Part shown: one piece after another, positions 7,746 through 16,814 of the stretch
Numbering within the stretch: the stretch's first letter is position 1
Layout: each line of letters opens with the position of its first letter
Assembly (NCBI GenBank): GCA_964588525.1
Contig: CAZPQC010000001.1
Span: forward strand, 1 to 64,000
Direction: 5' to 3'
Origin: JAFGQJ01 sp964588525
GTDB taxonomy: Bacteria > Spirochaetota > Spirochaetia > SZUA-6 > DRHE01
Length of the DNA stretch: 64,000 nt
Position numbers and translations under genes: made by a program
Notes under the pieces: generated by a model
What the model saw: the letters and a program-made list of their open reading frames with translations, nothing else
What the model was told of the DNA's origin: nothing
Databases searched by the model: none

Positions 7746-7803
7746 AAGCCACGATATCCGAGCGAATCGAGCGACTTGTATGTCGCGCAGGAGCGGTTTC
7801 CTA

Positions 7804-10452
7804 ATGCTCTGGCGTTTCCCAATCTTGCCCTTGATCTTTACCCTATCCCTTATGCAGACCTCCTGCCGGGGGCAACAGCAAGAGGTACGGGGTAACTTTC
7901 CAGTCGTGAGGCTGCCGGAGTCACCGGAGCTGCAGTCCACCTCCGCAGCGCCTTCACCGCTGCCGAACGAGCGAGGCCTGGAGTATTCGTCCGACTCACT
8001 GTACTTCAACGGTAAGCCTCTGCATCTCTGGGCCGGTGAGCTGCCCTACTACAGGATCGATCCCGCGTTCTGGAGTGAACGGCTGGATGCCGCGCGGGCC
8101 GCAGGGGTACGCTTCATCTCCGCTTACATCCCCTGGAACCTTCACGAGCCGGAGGAAGGCCGCTTCGACTTCACCGGCTCAGGAGGAGAGGAACGCAGGA
8201 ACCTCGTGCATTTCATCAGGCTCATCGCTGAAAGGGGTATGTACTTCATCGCAAAACCCGGCCCGTTCATCTGTGCCGAGGTCCGGCATGGGGGCATCCC
8301 CGATTGGCTGACACGAGAGCATCCGGAAATCGTCATGCGGGATCAGCACGGCTGGAGGGTGCGGTTTCGCCAGGACGGCACTCCCCTGCCGGACCACCTC
8401 AATCCCACCTATATGCGGTACGTGCTGCGATGGTATACCGAGCTGTACGAACAGGTGCTGTCCGAATATCAGTACAGCCGGGGTCCGATCGTGGCCCTTC
8501 AGGTGGACAACGAGCTGCTGTACAGCACCTCCGAGCTCGCCAATCCCTTCGCCTGGGGCTACACCCCGACGGTTCAGGAACTGTACCGGCACTGGCTGCG
8601 GGATGCTTACGGCGATATTCCGGGCTACAACCGGTACCATGGAACCACCTGTGGTGATTTCATCGAAATATCGCCGCCCAAAGCCGGGGACTGGCACTTA
8701 CACGAGCCCTCCGACTGGCTCGTTTTCCAGGACTGGGTGCGGTTCAAGAACTGGTACGGCGCAGCGGTTTTGCGGCAGTATTCCGGTATGCTGAAAGGTC
8801 TCGGGGTTTCGGTACCCCTGTACCACAACGCGGGCATGCTGGAGGACGAGGCTCCGATGAGTTTCGGAGCCCTCAGCAGTGAGATCTGGCTGGGCGTGAA
8901 CTTCTGGCTGGACCCCCATCCGTTGTACAGCACCTCCTCCTATGTCCGTGGAGTGCGCCGGCTCAAGCAGCTGAGTGGCAGCCAGCTCGATCGCCCGAGC
9001 ATCACGCCCGAAGTGAATTGGGGCTGGGGAAGCGCCGAAGAGTTCGATTTTCTTACCCGCTACACGCTGCCATACTCCAAGGCAACCGACATATATCCCT
9101 TGGCGGATGCGAGCAACGCCGGCACCTACCAAGGTCGTCCCTACAGCAACAGCCGGGAACCCTATCCGGGGGATGCTCCGATCGATGCCCTTGGAAATCT
9201 CAGGCCGGCCTATCAGCGACTGCTGCGCCTGATCAGGTACACGGAGTCTGAAGGAGAAGCCTTCGCCCGGGCTCAACCGGTTTCAGCGATCAGCCTTGCC
9301 TCTTATGCTCCGTACAATATGCCGGTACTCTATACGACCTACGGCCGGAGGAAACCCTCCGAGCTGGCAAAGATTTTTTCGACCGCTGTCGGGTCCAACG
9401 AGTTCCTGCAGGAGCTGATGGCGGGTTTGATCGACCTGGACGCGGAGTTTGATATCGTCGACCTCCAGGTGAAACCGCCCGAGGTGAAAGCGGAACGGAA
9501 GTTGCTCATCGTGCTATCTCAGGAGGTCATGGAACCAGCCGCACAGACCGCCCTGGCGGAGTATGTCAAAGGCGGGGGAATCCTGGTGCTCATGCCGAGC
9601 CTGCCCACCCTCGATCTGGACCTCCGGCCCCTTTCCCTGCTCAAGGAGGCGCTGCTTCCCGAGCTGACAGTTGTAGAAACCCGAAAACTCGAAAAAACCC
9701 GGGAGTTTCGGATGGAGGAGGACGGTCGGGGATTCAGAGGATCCCGGCTTGCTCATCATTTGAAGTTCAGCGGCAAGGCTTGCCGGATACTGGCCACAAA
9801 CAGTGATGGCGATATCATTGCCGTGGAAAAAACCGTAGGGCTCGGCAAGGTAATCTATATCGGGACCTACTGCAGCGATGCCGAGCTGTACCTTTGGCTC
9901 GCTCAGAGGGAGAGAATTCCGGCACGCTACGCGTACAGCGATGAGCCTCGGGTCGAGGTCGTTCCAATCATCAATCGCCAACTCGCGGTAAGCTATCTTT
10001 TCCTCCTCAACCGCAACACCGAGGCTGCTTCGACGGAAGTTCACTATCGCGATGCCATTTCCGGCAGCCGGTGGCGTTCCCTCAGTGCATCGGTCGGCGG
10101 GCACAGCGTTTCCATCCTCAAAGTTCGTGCGGGGGCGCTGCAGAGCGCTTCCCTGTACGGGGGAGATCGAGGCATCTCTATTCGCAGCGATACGGCGACG
10201 GTGTCCCTGGATCAGGCCACGGCTGCGGACCTGCTCAGGCAGGCGAACGGCGACATTCTGGTTTGGTCAAACCGGAGCACCGAAGTATACCTGGATGGGT
10301 TCAGCGGCCAAGGCGGTGGCGCGGCACGGGTGTTGAACGGTACCGGCACGGAGGTCCCGGCGGTAGACACGGACGGCGGCATTCGCTTCACCTACCGGCC
10401 CTCGGAAGCTATAATGCAATACTACCGTGTCGAACCACGGAATGGGCCATGA
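7804..10452 (+). CDS. GH35-like beta-galactosidase family lipoprotein
   Basis: 882 residues from the ATG at 7804 (AGGAG ten bases upstream). Residues 1-22 are a lipoprotein leader ending LSLMQTSC, so the protein is probably anchored in the envelope. The catalytic barrel (about 60-420) has the GH35 signatures GPFICAEVRHGG and QVDNELLY, with E237 as expected acid/base, and TPEVNWGWG with E403 as expected nucleophile. A second domain (about 540-700, LLIVLSQEVMEPA and YVKGGGILVLMPS) resembles the amidotransferase-like trimerisation domain of GH42 enzymes. The rest is probably beta-sandwich. Likely substrate is a beta-galactoside or related glycan; exact specificity is unknown. First gene of a three-gene operon. 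Confidence 0.82.
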   Translation: MLWRFPILPLIFTLSLMQTSCRGQQQEVRGNFPVVRLPESPELQSTSAAPSPLPNERGLEYSSDSLYFNGKPLHLWAGELPYYRIDPAFWSERLDAARAAGVRFISAYIPWNLHEPEEGRFDFTGSGGEERRNLVHFIRLIAERGMYFIAKPGPFICAEVRHGGIPDWLTREHPEIVMRDQHGWRVRFRQDGTPLPDHLNPTYMRYVLRWYTELYEQVLSEYQYSRGPIVALQVDNELLYSTSELANPFAWGYTPTVQELYRHWLRDAYGDIPGYNRYHGTTCGDFIEISPPKAGDWHLHEPSDWLVFQDWVRFKNWYGAAVLRQYSGMLKGLGVSVPLYHNAGMLEDEAPMSFGALSSEIWLGVNFWLDPHPLYSTSSYVRGVRRLKQLSGSQLDRPSITPEVNWGWGSAEEFDFLTRYTLPYSKATDIYPLADASNAGTYQGRPYSNSREPYPGDAPIDALGNLRPAYQRLLRLIRYTESEGEAFARAQPVSAISLASYAPYNMPVLYTTYGRRKPSELAKIFSTAVGSNEFLQELMAGLIDLDAEFDIVDLQVKPPEVKAERKLLIVLSQEVMEPAAQTALAEYVKGGGILVLMPSLPTLDLDLRPLSLLKEALLPELTVVETRKLEKTREFRMEEDGRGFRGSRLAHHLKFSGKACRILATNSDGDIIAVEKTVGLGKVIYIGTYCSDAELYLWLAQRERIPARYAYSDEPRVEVVPIINRQLAVSYLFLLNRNTEAASTEVHYRDAISGSRWRSLSASVGGHSVSILKVRAGALQSASLYGGDRGISIRSDTATVSLDQATAADLLRQANGDILVWSNRSTEVYLDGFSGQGGGAARVLNGTGTEVPAVDTDGGIRFTYRPSEAIMQYYRVEPRNGP

Positions 10453-11903
10453 TATCGCTTCCGAAACTGCGCAGGTTTCTGTTCTACTTTTTCCTCCTCG
10501 TTTACATCGTGCTCTGTCCTCTGATCATACTTCATGTACTGGGATACAACCTGCAGCTAAGCGGAAAACGGCTTATACAGGCGACCGGCGATCTTTACAT
10601 AGCCAGTTTTCCCCCGGGCGCACGACTGTTCGTAGACGCCAAAGAGTACTCCAAACTAACCCCGACTTCAGTGCTGGACCTACCACCGGGGCCACACGAA
10701 CTTGCACTGTCCCTGCAGGACTACATCCCCTGGATTCACACCGTCACAATCGAAGAAGGTAAAACTTCCGTTCTGCGGGATATTTTGCTTCTACCTCAAC
10801 AGTGGCAGCTGGAGGAGCTGCATCCGGCGGCATTCCAAGACATCCTCAACATGTCCGAATATCCCAACCTGTTGCTGCAGCAAGGCCCGCGGCTCATCGA
10901 TCTTTTTCTCTATGAGCTGGAGCGGCAGGAGGTCCTGCCGCTGGTCGATGTAAAATCCCCCTTCGCCGAGGCAAGAATCGCTTCCTTGATTCCCCTGGCG
11001 AACGGCTCGGTTCTGTTGGTAGAAGCGCAAAGAGAATCCAGTGGTCTGCGACTGCTGGTGACGATCAAATCCGGGAGCGTTACCATCAAGGATCTCAGCA
11101 CTTTGATACCCGCGGGAATCGACGGTCTCCATTGGGCTGCAGAGAATGCCACGGATCTGTTCTACTACCGTGAAGGTTTCGTTGCCAGGATAAACGTGCC
11201 GAGCGGCAGGAGCTATCCCCGCTTTCCCTACCGGCTTCGTGGCTTCGGTATCCGCAACGACACGCTGTACTTCCTGACCCTGGAAGGGAGCCTGATCAGC
11301 TTGGACTTCGATGCCAAGAACGTGCGGTCCCTGGATGAATACAAGTCGATTAACTCTCTGCTCCCCGCGTCAGGATTTATAAGGATCACGCCCAACGATA
11401 ACGGCGTGTTGATCTTTCGGGGTCAGAACGGTGAGCTCATCACGGCCGGGAAAGGGGGAACCGTGGCCCTGGAGCGAATCAAGGGATACCGGGATGATCC
11501 GGATCCGTCGCAGCTGGTGTTGTGGCAGGATCAAAGACTCGCCGTGCTGCAACTCGATCCCGCCGCTGTTTCCGGCCAGATCACAGCCGCGGCTCCGCAA
11601 CTGCAATGGATTCCCGTGTCCGGGATCAACGTACAACAGGCCTTCTTCGTCCTGGAGGCAAGCCATATACTGTACCGGGACGGCGAGAGTGTTGTTCTGC
11701 TCGGTCCCGAACGAGAGGGACAGTGGGGGAAGTTTCCGGTGGCGAATGTCCACCGCGACACCTCGATCTATTATTCCGATCACACGGGCCGGTTGTACTA
11801 TATCGACGGCCGTACCGGCAGACTGTCGAGCCTGCAGATCTTCGAAAAGACCCAGTTTGTCGACCAGCTGCTGCTTGATCTCAGAAAGAAGCTGCCGCCA
11901 TGA
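10449..11903 (+). CDS. Membrane-anchored PEGA-domain protein
   Basis: 484 residues. The start ATG overlaps the upstream TGA (ATGA), which overrides longer in-frame readings. One transmembrane helix lies near the N-terminus (about 9-32). It is followed by a PEGA domain at about 47-115 (GDLYIASFPPGARLFVD, LPPGPHELALSLQDY), a carbohydrate-surface-associated beta fold. The remaining ~360 residues are repetitive beta-strand-like segments (GLHWAAENATDLFYY, GFGIRNDTLYFLTLEG), compatible with a beta-propeller facing the periplasm or cell surface. It lies between a glycosidase and a glycosyltransferase, so a role in surface glycan assembly or sensing is plausible but inferred. Confidence 0.78.
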   Translation: MISLPKLRRFLFYFFLLVYIVLCPLIILHVLGYNLQLSGKRLIQATGDLYIASFPPGARLFVDAKEYSKLTPTSVLDLPPGPHELALSLQDYIPWIHTVTIEEGKTSVLRDILLLPQQWQLEELHPAAFQDILNMSEYPNLLLQQGPRLIDLFLYELERQEVLPLVDVKSPFAEARIASLIPLANGSVLLVEAQRESSGLRLLVTIKSGSVTIKDLSTLIPAGIDGLHWAAENATDLFYYREGFVARINVPSGRSYPRFPYRLRGFGIRNDTLYFLTLEGSLISLDFDAKNVRSLDEYKSINSLLPASGFIRITPNDNGVLIFRGQNGELITAGKGGTVALERIKGYRDDPDPSQLVLWQDQRLAVLQLDPAAVSGQITAAAPQLQWIPVSGINVQQAFFVLEASHILYRDGESVVLLGPEREGQWGKFPVANVHRDTSIYYSDHTGRLYYIDGRTGRLSSLQIFEKTQFVDQLLLDLRKKLPP

Positions 11904-13543
11904 TTGACGATTTCAACTATTCGAGAAATGCCCTGCACCTAAGGGCAAAACGACTGAGCCGCTTCTTCGAGATCCTGCCGGCCCTGCTCAGCTTCAGCCT
12001 GATTCTGGGGATGCTGGTCCTGACGCTGGTCGATCCGGTGCTGGCGGCACTGGTCGTCGTGGCTTTCGTGCTGTCCTGGCTCCTCAGGATGCTGTACACG
12101 AACATCTTTCTTATTCTCTCGTACCTACGCCTGAAGGCGGAAAAGGGCACCGATTGGCTGGAACGGAGCCGGCGCCTGGAGGATCCCGAGGCCTATCTCG
12201 AGGAGCTGCGACATTCTCAGCGCGGTAAATCGTGGCGGGAAAGGCTCTCCGCCAGAACCCATCGCCATGAGCTGGAAATCCTCGTGCGCGCCGGCAAGCT
12301 GCCCCCTGCGTGGTCGGAAATCTATCACCTGGTGATTTTCCCGATCGCCAGGGAAACGGCGGAAATTTTCCAGCCGGGTCTGGAAAGCATCGTCGAATGT
12401 GACTTTCCTAACAGGCGGATGTTGATCATCCTGGCGGTCGAGGAACGCGCCCCCGCCCAGACCAAGGCCGACGCAGAGGCAGTGAGAAAGAAATACGCCG
12501 GGTCGTTCCTGGATCTGTTGGTCGTCACCCACCCGTCGGGGCTCCCCGGCGAAGCAAGGGTGAAAGGAGCGAACGCCTCCTTCGCCGCGAGGAAGGCCGC
12601 CGCCTATTTCAAAGAGAGAGCCGTTCCCTTTGAAAACATCGTTATCTCCTGCTTCGATGCGGACACGGTGGTCAATCCAGGCTATTTCAGCTGCCTGACC
12701 TATCATTTCCTGGTTAACCCCGAGCGCACCCGGGCCAGCTACCAGCCCATCCCGCTGTACCAGAACAACCTGTGGCAGGCTCCGGGATTCGCGAGGGTAC
12801 TGGATATCGGCTCCTCATTCTTCCAGCTGGTGGAGGCCACCAATCCGGAAAAACTTGTCACCTTCTCCAGCCACAGCATGAGCTTCAAGGCGCTGGTGGA
12901 TATCGACTACTGGCCGACAGACATGATCTCCGACGACTCGGCGATTTACTGGAAAGCTCTCATCGAGTTCCGGGGCGACTACCGGGTCGTTCCCATGTAC
13001 ACAACGGTTTCCATGGATATCACCCAGGCGGAAAACTGGCGCAAAACCCTGGTTAATGTGTACAAGCAAAAACGCCGCTGGGCCTGGGGTGTGGAAAACG
13101 TGCCCCTGGTCATGAGCGCCTTTCTGCTCGCCGGGGACATTCCTCTCATGGTGCGCGTCAAGCAGGCGTACAAGCTGCTTCAGACCCACGTGTCCTGGAC
13201 GACCTGGCCTATCCTCCTGGGGATCATGAGCTGGCTCCCCGCGGTGTTCATGCATCGGGAGTTCACCACCTCGGTTGTCACCTACAGCGAGCCCAGGATC
13301 TTGAGCACGATGTTCAACCTGGCCTTAGGCGGCTACCTGACCTACGTACTACTGAGCCAGCTGTTCTTGCCCAGAATCGGAGGGAAACTGCGCATCCTCA
13401 AGCGAATCGCTCATGTTTTCGAGTGGCTCCTCATCCCCCCGATCAGTATAATCTTCGGTGCGATCCCGGCGCTGGACGCCCAGACCCGACTGATGCTCGG
13501 CAAGTACATGGAGTTCTGGGTAACCGAGAAGAAGAGAAATTGA
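11900..13543 (+). CDS. Membrane glycosyltransferase, family 2-like
   Basis: 547 residues, with a 4-nt ATGA overlap with the PEGA gene. Two N-terminal helices (about 25-75) precede a cytoplasmic GT-A domain with D253-A-D255 in CFDADTVVNP (nucleotide-sugar/metal site), SDDSAIYWKA near residue 350 and QKRRWAWG near 395 (the QxxRW-type acceptor site of processive enzymes). Four or more C-terminal helices follow. The layout matches membrane-embedded GT2 enzymes that build and export polysaccharide or modify lipid-linked sugars. The nucleotide sugar cannot be read from sequence. It closes the GH35-PEGA-GT2 operon. Confidence 0.85.
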   Translation: MIDDFNYSRNALHLRAKRLSRFFEILPALLSFSLILGMLVLTLVDPVLAALVVVAFVLSWLLRMLYTNIFLILSYLRLKAEKGTDWLERSRRLEDPEAYLEELRHSQRGKSWRERLSARTHRHELEILVRAGKLPPAWSEIYHLVIFPIARETAEIFQPGLESIVECDFPNRRMLIILAVEERAPAQTKADAEAVRKKYAGSFLDLLVVTHPSGLPGEARVKGANASFAARKAAAYFKERAVPFENIVISCFDADTVVNPGYFSCLTYHFLVNPERTRASYQPIPLYQNNLWQAPGFARVLDIGSSFFQLVEATNPEKLVTFSSHSMSFKALVDIDYWPTDMISDDSAIYWKALIEFRGDYRVVPMYTTVSMDITQAENWRKTLVNVYKQKRRWAWGVENVPLVMSAFLLAGDIPLMVRVKQAYKLLQTHVSWTTWPILLGIMSWLPAVFMHREFTTSVVTYSEPRILSTMFNLALGGYLTYVLLSQLFLPRIGGKLRILKRIAHVFEWLLIPPISIIFGAIPALDAQTRLMLGKYMEFWVTEKKRN

Positions 13544-13587
13544 AGGGCCTCCGTTCCCGCCTCCCATAGACTCTTATTTTCTGCTAA

Positions 13588-13605
13588 ATAGTCTGTTCCG
13601 GTTAT
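13588..13605 (+). promoter_or_regulatory. Weak copy of the 18-bp inverted-repeat motif upstream of UPF0182
   Basis: ATAGTCTGTTCCGGTTAT matches 13 of 18 positions of the consensus seen at 59104. It lies 52 bp before the GTG start of the UPF0182 gene. The right half-site GGTTAT is intact and the left is degenerate. Confidence 0.35.
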
Positions 13606-13657
13606 TCCCCCTACGGCGCTGGCAATCGTAGACTCTACCCCACACAGGAGGTATGTC

Positions 13658-16528
13658 GTGTCTTTTCTATTCGCCGTGATCGTTTTTATGGTAGGTCTGA
13701 TTCCACTCATCCTGGTAAGAAGGAACAAAGAGAAACTGTCTGAGGAAGCCTACCAGCGCAGGCTGCGGGGGGCGATCCTGGTCGTCATTTTCGACGTCCT
13801 GATCATCATCGCCTTTCTGGTATTCGTCAATCTTTACACGGATTTTCTCTGGTTCAAGAACCTCGGCTACGCGGGGCGCTTCCTGACGGTACTGCGATTC
13901 GAAGTGCTGCTGTACTTCGCCGGCGCAGTCTCCGCCTTTCTGTTTCTCTTCTTCACTACCCGCCACGCCTTCGGCAAGGTCAATTCCCGCCTGGCTCGCT
14001 TCGGCTCCTTTCCCACGGCCCTGGTCCTGGCCCTGCTGCTCGGCGTCTGGACCTCCGGCCTGTGGTCCAAATTCTTGCTCTTTTTTCACCAGGCACCGTC
14101 CACAGTAGTCGAGCCGGTTTTCGGCAGATCCGTAAGCTTCTACCTGTTCTCCCTGCCGCTGTACTCCGCCCTGGTGGGCTGGCTGATCCTGACATTCGTC
14201 CTGGCAATAGGGGTGACCCTGCTGAGCCTGTTTGCCCTAATGCAGCGAAAAGGCGAGCAGGGATCCGTGACGGGCTTGGCGGATCCGGGCGTGCAGTCTC
14301 TGACGGTACAACTGCTGATCCTGCTCGCCTTGCCGGTATTCGTTCTGGCCTGGAATGCGGTGCTGAATATCTTTCGCCTGATGTATTCGAATTGGGGAGT
14401 GGTGTTCGGACCCGGCTATGTGGACGTACACTTCCGGGTTCTGGGTTATGCGGTTACGGCGGGAGCTCTCCTCGTCTCTGCTATTCTCCTGGTCATCGCC
14501 GCGGCCAGTTCACAATTTCGCAGAAAGCTGTTCGGTCTGGTGCCGGGTGCTGTAGAGGGCACGTTGAGATTGACGGGACGGGTGCTAATCTTTCCTGCGG
14601 CCCTGATCGGAACCGTGATACTGTTCACCGGGATCATACCCGGTATCGTGCAGGCCCTGATCGTGAGCCCGAACGAGATTACCATGGAAGCCCCTTATTT
14701 GAAAAACAACATCGAGTTCACCCGGGCGGCGTTCGGCCTGACAAACCAGCGCATCGAGGAGCGGCAGTACAAGGTCGGCAGCGACATCACCCCTCGGGTG
14801 GTCGCCCAGAACGACAACACCCTGATGAACGTGCGTCTGTGGGATTCCCGGGCCCTGCTGGCGAATTTGAAGCAGCAGCAGGAGATCCGGCTGTATTACG
14901 AGTTCTTCGACGTGGATATAGACCGCTACAACCTCCAGGGCAAGTACCGCCAGGTTATGCTCTCGGTGCGGGAGATGGAGAAGACCCAGCTGAATCCGGC
15001 CTCGCAGACCTGGGTTAGCCTGCATTTCAAGTACACCCACGGCTATGGAATGGTCATGCTGCTCGCCCATGATATTCTGCCCGGCGGGGGACCCGACCTG
15101 ATCATTCGGGGCATCCCGCCCGAGTCGAAGGACCCGCGGCTCGCGGTCAAGCGGCCCGAGATCTACTATGGGGAGAAGACACGGGACTACGTGTTCGTGC
15201 ACACCAGTCAACAGGAGTTCAACTATCCTTCGGGGCAGCAGAACGTTTTCTCGACCTATGAAGGTGCGGGGGGAGTGCTCATGGGAACCCCGTGGCGGCG
15301 CTTCATATTCGCCTTACGCTTCAACAGCTTCCAACAGCTGTTCTCCACCTACATCGTTCGGGACTCCAGGGTCATGTTCCGGCGGGAGATCAAGCAGCGA
15401 GTGGCGGCCCTGGCCCCGTTCCTGATGTATGATCGCGACCCGTACGCCGTGCTCACCGACAGCGGCCGGATCAAATACATCGTGGATGCCTACACGGTTT
15501 CATCTGAATATCCGTACTCCGAACCCTACCTGGGTACCCTGGGGCAGTTCAACGGACTGGGCTATATACGCAACGCGGTCAAGGCAGTGGTCGATGCCTA
15601 CGACGGCACGGTGGACTTCTACGTTATGGATCCGGACGACGTAATCATCAAAACGTATCAAAACATCTTTCCGGGGTTGTTCAAGAGCAGAGACGAGATG
15701 CCCCCGGACCTGCTGCGGCATATACGCTATCCAGAAGATTTTCTTACCGTACAGGCGGAAGTGTACAGTATATATCACATGACCGACGTGCCGACCTTCT
15801 ACCAGCGGGAGGACGTCTGGCAGTTCGCCACCGAACGCTACCGGGACAACTTTCAACCCGTTGAGCCCTACTACCTGATGGTCAATTTCCCTGACGAGAA
15901 AGGGACAGAGTTCGTGTTGATCATCCCCTTCACCCCCCAGAATAAGAACGTATTGAACGCCTGGATGGCCGGACGAAGCGACATGCCGAACTACGGCAAG
16001 ATCATCGTCTACACCCTGCCCAAGGGCGTAGAAGTGTACGGTCCGAGGCAAATCGAAGCGCGAATCGACCAGGACACGGAAATGTCGCGGGCCTTGAGCC
16101 TCTGGGGCCAGGGCAGCTCACAGGTGATTCGAGGCAATCTATTGGCGGTTCCCCTGTTCACGCCGCAGGAACTGTATATCCTCTACGTAGAACCGATCTT
16201 TCTGCAGGCCACCGATGCCCAGCTGCCCGAAATCAAGCGGGTGGCCATTGCCGACCCTCTCCGCGTCGTTTGGGCTGATGAGTTCGACAAGGCGCTGGCC
16301 CTGCTGCTCGGCCAGGTGCAGGGGCAGATTCCTCCAGCTCAGACTGCGGTCGCGGCAGCCGGCGGTGCGGGAATCAGCGCCTCGGCAAGGACCCAGGTCC
16401 AGGAGGTCATCAGCGCCTTCAAGGACTACAAGGACGCCGTCGGCCGGGGAGACTTCACCGCGGCGGGACAACATCTCGACAGGATCAACAGCCTTCTCGG
16501 CAGCCTCTCCCAGGATCTCGGACAATAG
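13658..16528 (+). CDS. UPF0182 family integral membrane protein
   Basis: 956 residues from a GTG at 13658, placed six bases after AGGAGG; a nearer ATG is out of frame and closes quickly. About seven hydrophobic helices occupy residues 1-340. A large soluble domain of about 560 residues follows, with the UPF0182 (PF03699) stretches VRLWDSRALLANLKQQQEIR, YEFFDVDIDRY and the GYGMVML and PEIYYGE segments. The C-terminal ~70 residues are predicted helical. The family is widespread but has no settled function. Its partner here is a small DUF4404 protein 22 nt downstream. Confidence 0.92.
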   Translation: MSFLFAVIVFMVGLIPLILVRRNKEKLSEEAYQRRLRGAILVVIFDVLIIIAFLVFVNLYTDFLWFKNLGYAGRFLTVLRFEVLLYFAGAVSAFLFLFFTTRHAFGKVNSRLARFGSFPTALVLALLLGVWTSGLWSKFLLFFHQAPSTVVEPVFGRSVSFYLFSLPLYSALVGWLILTFVLAIGVTLLSLFALMQRKGEQGSVTGLADPGVQSLTVQLLILLALPVFVLAWNAVLNIFRLMYSNWGVVFGPGYVDVHFRVLGYAVTAGALLVSAILLVIAAASSQFRRKLFGLVPGAVEGTLRLTGRVLIFPAALIGTVILFTGIIPGIVQALIVSPNEITMEAPYLKNNIEFTRAAFGLTNQRIEERQYKVGSDITPRVVAQNDNTLMNVRLWDSRALLANLKQQQEIRLYYEFFDVDIDRYNLQGKYRQVMLSVREMEKTQLNPASQTWVSLHFKYTHGYGMVMLLAHDILPGGGPDLIIRGIPPESKDPRLAVKRPEIYYGEKTRDYVFVHTSQQEFNYPSGQQNVFSTYEGAGGVLMGTPWRRFIFALRFNSFQQLFSTYIVRDSRVMFRREIKQRVAALAPFLMYDRDPYAVLTDSGRIKYIVDAYTVSSEYPYSEPYLGTLGQFNGLGYIRNAVKAVVDAYDGTVDFYVMDPDDVIIKTYQNIFPGLFKSRDEMPPDLLRHIRYPEDFLTVQAEVYSIYHMTDVPTFYQREDVWQFATERYRDNFQPVEPYYLMVNFPDEKGTEFVLIIPFTPQNKNVLNAWMAGRSDMPNYGKIIVYTLPKGVEVYGPRQIEARIDQDTEMSRALSLWGQGSSQVIRGNLLAVPLFTPQELYILYVEPIFLQATDAQLPEIKRVAIADPLRVVWADEFDKALALLLGQVQGQIPPAQTAVAAAGGAGISASARTQVQEVISAFKDYKDAVGRGDFTAAGQHLDRINSLLGSLSQDLGQ

Positions 16529-16550
16529 GAGATAAAAAGGAGGTGAAAGA

Positions 16551-16814
16551 ATGAACAGCAAGAAAATCGACGAGATGTTAACCAGTCTGAGAAAGGAGCT
16601 GGACGAGATCGAGCCGCTTGAAGGCGAACAGGGCCAAGCACTTGAAAATCTCAAAGAAGAGTTGGATCGATATCTCGAGCTGGCCGAGCAGGATTCACTG
16701 CATTCCCTCTGGGAACGGCTGAAGCAGTCCGTAGAAACCTTCGAGGAAAGCCACCCGAAACTCACCGCTGCGATTAACGAGGCGATCAATATTCTGGTGA
16801 GCTCCGGCGTGTGA
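16551..16814 (+). CDS. DUF4404-like small helical protein
   Basis: 87 residues, with an excellent AGGAGGTGA ribosome site. Almost entirely helical and acidic, probably coiled coil over residues 5-50. The ending VETFEESHPKLTAAINEAIN with a glycine near the C-terminus fits DUF4404 (PF14357), a family of unknown function. It follows UPF0182 closely and is probably co-transcribed with it. Its last 29 bases overlap the end of the convergent H+-ATPase gene, so the two transcripts would be complementary at their 3' ends. Confidence 0.7.
   Translation: MNSKKIDEMLTSLRKELDEIEPLEGEQGQALENLKEELDRYLELAEQDSLHSLWERLKQSVETFEESHPKLTAAINEAINILVSSGV

Noticed and set aside
10071..10448. Upstream extension of the PEGA gene in the same frame
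   Set aside because: It overlaps the end of the GH35 gene for 380 bases and looks like frame-shifted sequence; the ATGA overlap at 10449 is the natural start.
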